Source: an uncultured Chloroflexota bacterium (lineage in GTDB: Bacteria; Chloroflexota; Anaerolineae; Aggregatilineales; Phototrophicaceae). Taken from it: a DNA stretch of 8,125 nt. The translations under genes were made by a program, and so were the position numbers. The first letter of the stretch is position 1, and each line of letters starts with the position of its first letter. Of the stretch, positions 1 to 5,508 are shown piece after piece. The stretch is from assembly GCA_937927665.1 (NCBI GenBank), contig CALBRY010000190.1:1-8125 (forward strand), given 5' to 3'. The notes under the pieces were generated by a model. That model was not told the DNA's origin. It did not search any database and worked only from the letters and a program-made list of their open reading frames with translations.

Positions 1-2153
1 AGTAAATATGCTTCGATTTGTGCCAAAAGTTCGGGGTTGGTTTCGGTACTGCCGCGCGGATCGACGGCGACCTGCACTTCATACCATGTGCCTGTCCAGT
101 GAAATGCCGCCGCCGCCCGTTCGATTTGCGGGAATGCGTCCATGACGATCTGCGCGTAATCGTCCGGCGTGATCGCCCGCATCCGTTGGGATTTATGCGC
201 GGTGGGTGCGCGCCGCTTGACTTCTACAAGCGGTTCCGGGGGAATATTTCCGGCGGCGGATAGGGGATTGCGTACTGCCAGAATGCCGCCCGTGTAACCA
301 TCGCGCATTACGAGATGCGTGATCGTGTCCGCACCGATGCCGCCGCTTTCCGATCGATCGATCCGGTAGAGCGGGCAGAAACGTGCTCCCACCGGGGGCA
401 TCATCCCCTGTGTATCATCACCAAACCGAATGTGAGCGATTCCATCGTCGTCGATTTCGACCACAAAATGGCGGTCTTGTGACCCGCTGGCGATTAGATC
501 GGCTTGCGGCGTCCATAGGCTGACTCCGTCGAGCGATTCCGCGCTCAGCAGCACTTGAGCGCTTGCTTTGCGCGGGTCTTGAATGAGCATCAACGAGGCG
601 GGCGCATTCGCTTTGATGGTTTCCCGAAATACGACGCGCGACTCCGCCAGCGTGAACCGCAGCGGTAGAGGAATATCGGTCAGCGATTCGCCGCAGTCAT
701 CACAGGCGCAGTCGGGATCGCCGGGTTTGCTGGCGACGGGCGGCGTACACGGATCAATACGCGTTTCGCCCTGATCCACGAGGATGAGATTGCCGCGCGC
801 CGTGCTGATTCCGGTCACATCGACACAGACACCGTCGATCACGACCGTGCTGGTTAAGCAGAGCGCAAACGGGAGCGCGTCCGCTTCATGCCATGTGATC
901 GCCAGCACAACCCGCCCATAGACCGGATCGAAAATCGGTTCGACGCTGGTCAAGCGCACGATGACGCGCCGTGATCGATCGGCATCGGCGGGATTGCCCG
1001 TTTGTGCCCCGATGACTTCTTCGAACAGCAGGAAACCCTGCGCCATGAGTGCGTCAGCGGCGGCGCGGGCGGATTTTATGCGCTCACCCTGATCCACTTC
1101 TCCGGCGTTGTGCGTATCGATCACCAACCATGCTTGAGTCGTACCGGCAGGTAAGCAGCAGTCAGTTTCGCCCCATGTGTAAAACTGGATCGTGTTGAAA
1201 TCGGCGTAGAAGCGCACCGGATGCGGGTAGACAGGTTCAAAGACGGCGTAAGCGCTGCGGGGGATCGCTTTCGACTCAATTTCTGAGGCGCGAACGACGG
1301 TAGGCAATCCGTGTGTAACGCTCAAATCGGTGACGAACATGATCGGCGGGAGGGGTAAATTGTTATCCGTCGGCGTAAAGTCGAGTGTCATATCGGATTC
1401 AACGGCGATATGCAGCCATGCGCGGGCATTGCAGCCTTCGTGCATCCGGTAATCAACCAGCCGCGCATGCCGCCGCACCGAAATTCGGCGGCGGGCTGTA
1501 TCAAGATACGCTTCGGTTGCGACGGCATCTTGATAATACGAGAGGTAATCGCCTGTGTAGGCGAACAATTCGACCAGCGCCACGCCAATATCGGGGATAT
1601 GCCGTTCCGTCCATCCCGGCATGATCAACGCCAAACGATCCAGTATCAACTGGCGGAACGAGGCGTAATCCTTCGCTAGATAATCAAGGCTCGGCTCGTC
1701 GTAGACTTCCGGCGGGCAGGGTGTTTCCGCCGCGCAGTCGATTTCGGTCGGGCAGTCTGCTGTAAACGTGAACGGAATTGACAGCGCACGCGGATCAAAC
1801 TGATCGAGCCGAAATTTGCTCCCGCGCGCTTCGATGAGAGTCAGCGTATAGGTGGAGGCATCCCCGACGCGATCGAGAAAAATACGCACACAGTCATCGA
1901 TCGTCGGGTCGGTCACGTCGCAGACATCGATTCCGGTTACGCGCAGACGTGTCACACGCAAACCGCCATCAATGCGGATATTTTTCGCCGTCAACCCGTC
2001 GGGGGCGTGATCCATAAAATACAGCGTGAGTGTTTGCCCATCGACTTCGATTTCGTCGATTCCGTTCAGGCGTTGATCAGGCGCTTTTGTGCGTTGATTG
2101 TGCGCGTAAAGCTGATCGCGGCGCGGCTGCGGATTTTCACACGGATCAGTCAT
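1..2153 (-). CDS. Large baseplate protein, Afp11-type (gpJ/gp6-like), 3' end outside window
   Basis: The frame is open without a stop for 717 codons from ATG 2153 to the window edge, so the gene is partial. The family of putative baseplate assembly proteins is recognised by YLAKDYASFRQLILDRLALI (158-177), then MPGWTERHIPDIGVALVELF (178-197), YTGDYLSYYQDAVATEAYLD (199-218) and RRRISVRRHARLVDYRMHEG (221-240), ending in CNARAW. Further on come the VRFYADFNTIQFYTWGETDC region and a gpJ-like IRFGDDTQG motif followed by IDRSESGGIGADTI. The protein is the eCIS counterpart of T4 gp6 and dimerises in the wedges around the spike. An AAGGA site lies 10 bases before the start, which overlaps the gp25-like stop by 4 bases. 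A Cys-rich loop (DCACDDCGES) lies near residues 480-490. The open frame ends in ELLAQIEAYL, so the C-terminal part is missing. Confidence 0.95.
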   Translation of the reverse strand, partial: MTDPCENPQPRRDQLYAHNQRTKAPDQRLNGIDEIEVDGQTLTLYFMDHAPDGLTAKNIRIDGGLRVTRLRVTGIDVCDVTDPTIDDCVRIFLDRVGDASTYTLTLIEARGSKFRLDQFDPRALSIPFTFTADCPTEIDCAAETPCPPEVYDEPSLDYLAKDYASFRQLILDRLALIMPGWTERHIPDIGVALVELFAYTGDYLSYYQDAVATEAYLDTARRRISVRRHARLVDYRMHEGCNARAWLHIAVESDMTLDFTPTDNNLPLPPIMFVTDLSVTHGLPTVVRASEIESKAIPRSAYAVFEPVYPHPVRFYADFNTIQFYTWGETDCCLPAGTTQAWLVIDTHNAGEVDQGERIKSARAAADALMAQGFLLFEEVIGAQTGNPADADRSRRVIVRLTSVEPIFDPVYGRVVLAITWHEADALPFALCLTSTVVIDGVCVDVTGISTARGNLILVDQGETRIDPCTPPVASKPGDPDCACDDCGESLTDIPLPLRFTLAESRVVFRETIKANAPASLMLIQDPRKASAQVLLSAESLDGVSLWTPQADLIASGSQDRHFVVEIDDDGIAHIRFGDDTQGMMPPVGARFCPLYRIDRSESGGIGADTITHLVMRDGYTGGILAVRNPLSAAGNIPPEPLVEVKRRAPTAHKSQRMRAITPDDYAQIVMDAFPQIERAAAAFHWTGTWYEVQVAVDPRGSTETNPELLAQIEAYL

Positions 2154-2512
2154 GCGCTCACCGTCCTTGTGATCTCGGCGCTGCCGCTTTGACCTGTCCG
2201 CCGGATGATGTATACGATTTCGATGGTAAATTTCTCGTCTAATGCGCTGACATTGAGCGCCTGCACCTCGATCACATCACCAAGATATTGTTGAAGCGCG
2301 GCATTGAGCGTAAATTGAAGCGCCGCCGCGAGTTCGGGACTGTTGGGCGCGAACACCAACTGAAGCGCGCCGCTGCCAAAATCGGGGCGATTGACCCGTT
2401 CGCCGGGGTTGGTCAGCAGCACCTGTTCGATCATATGGTTGATGTGCTGCTCCTGTGTCGTGAGGGCTGTTCGCCCGCGACCATCAAAATGAAACGGGTA
2501 ATTGATCTGCAT
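2150..2512 (-). CDS. gp25-like baseplate wedge protein (gpW/gp25 family, Afp9-type)
   Basis: The 120-residue product starts MQINYPFHFDGRGRTALT, a typical eCIS gp25 opening, and carries the core signature LLTNPGERVNRPDFGSGALQ at 32-51 with the conserved Gly-Glu-Arg and Phe-Gly. A helix (about 58-76) and the strands IEVQALNVSA and FTIEIVYIIRR follow. T4 gp25 and its relatives hold the inner baseplate wedge and start sheath assembly. The gene ends in a 4-base ATGA overlap with the large baseplate gene, its expected binding partner. A GTG at 2536 would add 8 residues (MSAGKERL). I prefer 2512 because the family opening and the AAAGGA site agree with it. Confidence 0.92.
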   Translation of the reverse strand: MQINYPFHFDGRGRTALTTQEQHINHMIEQVLLTNPGERVNRPDFGSGALQLVFAPNSPELAAALQFTLNAALQQYLGDVIEVQALNVSALDEKFTIEIVYIIRRTGQSGSAEITRTVSA

Positions 2513-2519
2513 AAGCCGT

Positions 2520-2525
2520 TCCTTT
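2520..2525 (-). promoter_or_regulatory. Ribosome binding site of the gp25-like gene
   Basis: AAAGGA on the minus strand lies 7 bases before ATG at 2512. An in-frame GTG at 2536 directly after the PAAR stop also has an AAGGG about 6 bases upstream, so the longer form cannot be excluded. Confidence 0.55.
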
Positions 2526-2536
2526 CCGGCACTCAC

Positions 2537-2860
2537 TCACATCCCTTTGACCCTCGGCTGCGTCGTCGTGATGATCACCGGTGTGCCGGTTGGCGCGCAC
2601 ATCGCTTGACTATCGAGCAGCAAGACGGGCATCCCATTTGCTTTTACGCGCAGTGCCGTTGTCACCCACATGGCGCTGACGCATGGACCATTCCCGGCGG
2701 CTGGCGGCGGAAACGCGCACCCGATCACCTGATACGGTGCGGTTGAGATCGGGATCGGCATGCCGGAGACTTTGACCCTCGGATTAACGGCGGTCGGCTG
2801 TGCCTGTCCCCCGTGTGAACACATCACCACCGCGCCTTGATGCAGCAGAAAACCGGGCAT
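2537..2860 (-). CDS. PAAR-like spike tip protein
   Basis: The product has 107 residues. PAAR-like features are the start MPGFLLHQGAVVMCSHGG, many Gly/Pro turns, short beta strands, and possible metal ligands H7, C14, H16, C48, C60 and C88. The segments RVKVSGMPIP (28-37), RVKANGMPVL (71-80) and RVKGM (103-107) repeat one motif, which points to the repeated strands of a small cone. DUF4280-type PAAR-like proteins look similar. The protein would cap the beta-helix of the gpV-like spike and form its sharp end. It starts 14 bases after the spike stop and is followed by the gp25-like gene, a position matching Afp10 in role though not in exact order. The family call rests on pattern and context; the metal ligands are inferred. 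Confidence 0.8.
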   Translation of the reverse strand: MPGFLLHQGAVVMCSHGGQAQPTAVNPRVKVSGMPIPISTAPYQVIGCAFPPPAAGNGPCVSAMWVTTALRVKANGMPVLLLDSQAMCAPTGTPVIITTTQPRVKGM

Positions 2861-2868
2861 CGGATTCG

Positions 2869-2873
2869 CCTCC
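2869..2873 (-). promoter_or_regulatory. Ribosome binding site of the PAAR-like gene
   Basis: GGAGG on the minus strand lies 8 bases before ATG at 2860. It defines the start of the short gene and argues against the much longer in-frame reading that runs back to 3148 through the gpV-like gene. Confidence 0.75.
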
Positions 2874-2874
2874 A

Positions 2875-3387
2875 CTAGGTGATACTGAGCGCGCCCATAT
2901 TGATATCGACCATCGGACCGGCGTTCATGGTGATGATCGCGCCCTTGCCGTTGGTGATCGTGATTCCCAAGTCGTTGATCAGGATCATTGCGCCGGTCAA
3001 ACTCTTGAGCATGATCCCGCCTGCCGGACCGGGTAGATCGCTGATCACGAGCGTGTTTTGCCCGGTTGTTTGCAGAACGATGCTGGGGCTCGCGGGATTG
3101 CCTGCCAGCGCAAGCGGCGGCACTTCCAGCGCCGATCCCCAAAAACATCCCGTCCAGATCGGCTTATCGGGGTCACCGTTTTCAAATTCGACCCATACGC
3201 CCGCATTGATGGGCGGGATCATGTACGATCCCATTTGCGTCCCCGCGATCGGGAGGCAGGGCATCGCCCAACTGCCGGGGATGAAAGGGGCGACGCTCGG
3301 CACTTCGACCATCAGCCGCCCCATTTGCAGCGGATCAATATTGATTAGCACCTTGCCACGATGTTTCCCGTAAAATTTGTCGCTCAT
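2875..3387 (-). CDS. Spike shaft, gpV/gp5-like OB-fold protein
   Basis: The 170-residue protein is the second half of a split VgrG-like spike. Residues 5-85 fit the gp5/gpV OB fold: YGKHRGKVLINIDPLQMGRL, then VPSVAPF, MPCLPIAG and the diagnostic GVWVEFENGDPDKPIWTGCF at 63-82. Residues about 100-170 form a glycine-spaced beta tail with glycines at 124, 132, 141, 149, 157 and 165, mostly 8 apart, as in the triple-stranded beta-helix of T4 gp5. The protein should trimerise, sit under the gpD-like hub and carry the PAAR-like tip coded next. No lysozyme domain is present, unlike T4 gp5. A GGGAG site lies 7 bases before ATG 3387, which overlaps the hub stop by 4 bases. Confidence 0.93.
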   Translation of the reverse strand: MSDKFYGKHRGKVLINIDPLQMGRLMVEVPSVAPFIPGSWAMPCLPIAGTQMGSYMIPPINAGVWVEFENGDPDKPIWTGCFWGSALEVPPLALAGNPASPSIVLQTTGQNTLVISDLPGPAGGIMLKSLTGAMILINDLGITITNGKGAIITMNAGPMVDINMGALSIT

Positions 3388-4514
3388 AGCGGAACTCCCG
3401 GTACTGTCGAAACAAGACCATTGCGGCGCAGTTGAAAACTTTGTTTGTATTCCCCACGTTTGATGCTGTGCGTCACTTGATCGACGTAGTACAGCCCGTC
3501 GAATGCTTCGCCCGCGCCGCGCACGCCAACCAGTCCACGCGGTTTGAGGATATGCCCGTAGCGCAGCACATCAAGCGAACCGTTTCCCGTCACCGCGTCG
3601 GCGGTTTGTGCGGCTTTCGCCAACCCCAAGACGATCGCCCGCGCTACCCCGTGCGTCGCGCCTTCGCGGATCACGTTTGTACCGACGGGGATCGGCTGGA
3701 GCGCACCGAGCGGCGGGTTCAGCGGGGTAATCGGCGGCACGGGCAGCACAAGCGTGAGGCGGGTTTCTTGATTTTGCACGACGATGATCGGCAGTTTGTT
3801 TTGCGTGTTATCAAACGAAAAGCTCAGGCTTTCGACGTTGGTATCGCCGTCCATGTCGATGCTCAACGCGGGCTGCGGCAAACCGATTTTGATCTCCGGT
3901 CCCCAATACGCGAAGCTCTGCCCCGGCATAGGACCCGGATCGTGATAAAACACGTAGCCGACTTCTTGCGCTTTCTGCTGCACATATTCCAAGTCTGTGC
4001 CCTGATGCGTCGGGATTTCGTTCAGTGGGTTTGGAATATCGATCAACACGCTGGGGATGATCTTCGGGATCACGCCGAACAGCGCATATTTGATCAAGAT
4101 CAGCCCGATACGCGCTTCGACGGGCATTGCCGGATACGGGATCAAGCCGGTGAGATCGGTCAAATCCATGACGTGCGTCAAATCTTTTCCGGTGACGGAT
4201 AAACTGGCGGGCGATCCGCCGCTGCCGGGGATCATCTGCACATTGGTGATCACACCGTCGATCAGCACATGCGGCGATGCGTTGAGCGTGACGACGATCA
4301 CGACGCGCATCACCGGAATGATCGCCGTGGGAGAGACGAGAAAATACTCGTGCAGCTTGGAGCGCTTGCCGAGCGTGAACTTCAACTGAAAGCCGCTCTG
4401 TGAAGTCGCACCTGTTTGCACTTCGACATCCGTCAGCGCGTCCATCACTTCGCGGGGCGCGGCGGAGGGGATCATCGGTCCGATCATCAGCGTGAGGTGC
4501 ATGCCTTTGACCAT
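3384..4514 (-). CDS. Spike hub, gpD/gp27-like (N-terminal half of a VgrG)
   Basis: This 376-residue protein resembles phage late control protein D and T4 gp27, which form the trimeric hub between tube and spike. Supporting segments are the N-terminal beta barrel with DGVITNVQ at 86-93, VTGKDLTHVMDL at 107-118, the hub middle QGTDLEYVQQKAQEVGYVFY at 171-190, and a C-terminal barrel with GLYYVDQVTHSIKRGEYKQS at 340-359 followed by FQLRRNGL. It ends where a VgrG would continue into its OB fold, and that part is the next gene, overlapping by 4 bases. In Afp8 and in type VI VgrG proteins the two are fused. A Pro-rich loop at about 257-276 (LPVPPITPLNPPLG region) is notable. ATG 4502 is an alternative start but has a badly spaced ribosome site. 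Confidence 0.9.
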   Translation of the reverse strand: MVKGMHLTLMIGPMIPSAAPREVMDALTDVEVQTGATSQSGFQLKFTLGKRSKLHEYFLVSPTAIIPVMRVVIVVTLNASPHVLIDGVITNVQMIPGSGGSPASLSVTGKDLTHVMDLTDLTGLIPYPAMPVEARIGLILIKYALFGVIPKIIPSVLIDIPNPLNEIPTHQGTDLEYVQQKAQEVGYVFYHDPGPMPGQSFAYWGPEIKIGLPQPALSIDMDGDTNVESLSFSFDNTQNKLPIIVVQNQETRLTLVLPVPPITPLNPPLGALQPIPVGTNVIREGATHGVARAIVLGLAKAAQTADAVTGNGSLDVLRYGHILKPRGLVGVRGAGEAFDGLYYVDQVTHSIKRGEYKQSFQLRRNGLVSTVPGVPL

Positions 4515-4825
4515 CAGCGCCCCCCGGGGATTCCTTCGGGCATGGTGATCCGGATCACGCGCTCCGGTGTGGCGAGATCATCCGGGTGCATGGCGGCATT
4601 CGCGTCACAGATGCGCCAGAATGCTTCGGGATCGCCCAGATGTTGAAAAGCGATGTGATCCATGCGTTCGCCCTCGCGTACCGTATGCTCATAGAGCACT
4701 GCGAATCGATCCGGCGATGGCAAAAAGCGCCGCTTTAGATATACGATCGTGCGTCCGTCCAGCGTGGTGAGCGTCGTCGTTTCAACCGCTGCGTAGCGGC
4801 TTCCCGGTGGAAAGCGATTCGTCAT
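4514..4825 (-). CDS. Small LysM-like baseplate protein
   Basis: The product has 103 residues. The first 45 form a variable N-terminal part with a beta-rich YLKRRFLPS segment. Residues 46-96 look like a LysM or phage tail protein X domain: HTVREGERMDHIAFQHLGD, then FWRICDANAAMHPDDL, then RVIRITMPEG, which is the usual beta-alpha-alpha-beta layout. Such proteins sit at the tube-hub junction of phage tails and injection systems; gp53 of T4 and the C-terminal part of Afp7 have similar LysM folds. Peptidoglycan binding is therefore not the likely role. Start ATG 4825 overlaps the adaptor stop by 4 bases, and the stop shares one base with the next start (TGATG). No signal peptide is visible. Confidence 0.85.
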   Translation of the reverse strand: MTNRFPPGSRYAAVETTTLTTLDGRTIVYLKRRFLPSPDRFAVLYEHTVREGERMDHIAFQHLGDPEAFWRICDANAAMHPDDLATPERVIRITMPEGIPGGR

Positions 4826-5478
4826 GGCGTGATCCCTGTTAATCCTAACGTGCCGAGCGTTCCACTGGCGGCAGACTGCGAAAGCAGTTCTTTCGCCGCT
4901 TGATACACCATATAAATCCGTCCCCCGCGATGATCGAAGCCGAGATCAGTCACGCTTAACACGCGCAGTCCCAAGCTCACTTTGGCGCGGATCGGGTTGA
5001 GGTTGATGTCGAATTCTTCTTCAGTGACGCTGTAATCGGTGATCCGCACGGGGACGACGCGCTGCGCGCCCCACACGAACAATGTCAGCGGGGTTTCGGC
5101 GGGAGCGATTTCGAACATGCCGCGCGCCGCGTCGGCGTGATTGTTCTCCAGCGTCGTCGTGGACGGGTAGAGGAGCGTTTCCAGCGCCGAAAGCGGCGCA
5201 AGCAGTCCACTGGTGAGCGTCAACGCGTCCGGTTGCGGCTGTCCGAGTTGATCGGTGGCGTCGTACTCCGCATCGATCTTGATCGTTTCGACGGGCGGAC
5301 CTTTCAAACGCAGCGCCTCGGATCGATCCGCGCCATCGCCGACACCCTGCGGCTGAAGTGATCGTGTCAGCCGTTCCGGGTTGTACTGGAGCGACAGCAC
5401 GCGCATCGGTTGTCCTGATTGGGACGCCGGATCGATTAAGACGATCCCACACTTGAGAATGCGGGGGGAAACGGTCAT
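4822..5478 (-). CDS. eCIS tube/baseplate adaptor, Afp7-type (CIS tube protein)
   Basis: The 218-residue product carries the family signature LQYNPERLTRS at about 30-40, where a beta strand is followed by FNPE/YNPE-like residues. It also has the typical middle (PPVETIKIDAEYDATDQLG at 61-79, then LSALETLLYP) and the conserved RITDYSVTEEEFDINLNPIR at 145-164. Proteins of this type cap the bottom of the inner tube and join it to the spike hub. In Afp7 of Serratia a LysM domain is part of the same protein. Here the LysM part is the next gene, and the two overlap by 4 bases (ATGA), so they are probably translationally coupled and act together. The C-terminus (about 200-218) is a Ser/Gly/Leu-rich tail, probably flexible. 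An ATG at 5502 would add 8 residues, but the Shine-Dalgarno site favours 5478. Confidence 0.92.
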   Translation of the reverse strand: MTVSPRILKCGIVLIDPASQSGQPMRVLSLQYNPERLTRSLQPQGVGDGADRSEALRLKGPPVETIKIDAEYDATDQLGQPQPDALTLTSGLLAPLSALETLLYPSTTTLENNHADAARGMFEIAPAETPLTLFVWGAQRVVPVRITDYSVTEEEFDINLNPIRAKVSLGLRVLSVTDLGFDHRGGRIYMVYQAAKELLSQSAASGTLGTLGLTGITP

Positions 5479-5486
5479 CACGGGAT

Positions 5487-5492
5487 TCCTTT
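5487..5492 (-). promoter_or_regulatory. Ribosome binding site of the adaptor gene
   Basis: AAAGGA on the minus strand lies 8 bases before ATG at 5478. The upstream in-frame ATG at 5502 has only a weak GAG in front of it, so the shorter protein is preferred. Confidence 0.65.
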
Positions 5493-5508
5493 CGGCTCGC
5501 ATTCACAC

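Noticed and set aside
2288..2746. 152-codon plus-strand open frame
   Set aside because: It runs opposite both the gp25-like and PAAR-like genes, and its His/Arg-rich product looks like a shadow.
2861..3148. N-terminal extension of the PAAR-like frame up to 3148
   Set aside because: The extension overlaps the conserved gpV-like gene in another frame, has an Arg-rich unnatural composition, and a strong ribosome site marks ATG 2860.
3432..4202. 256-codon plus-strand open frame opposite the hub gene
   Set aside because: It lies antisense to the well-supported gpD-like gene, its product is rich in His/Arg/Asp as expected for a shadow frame, and no family is recognisable.
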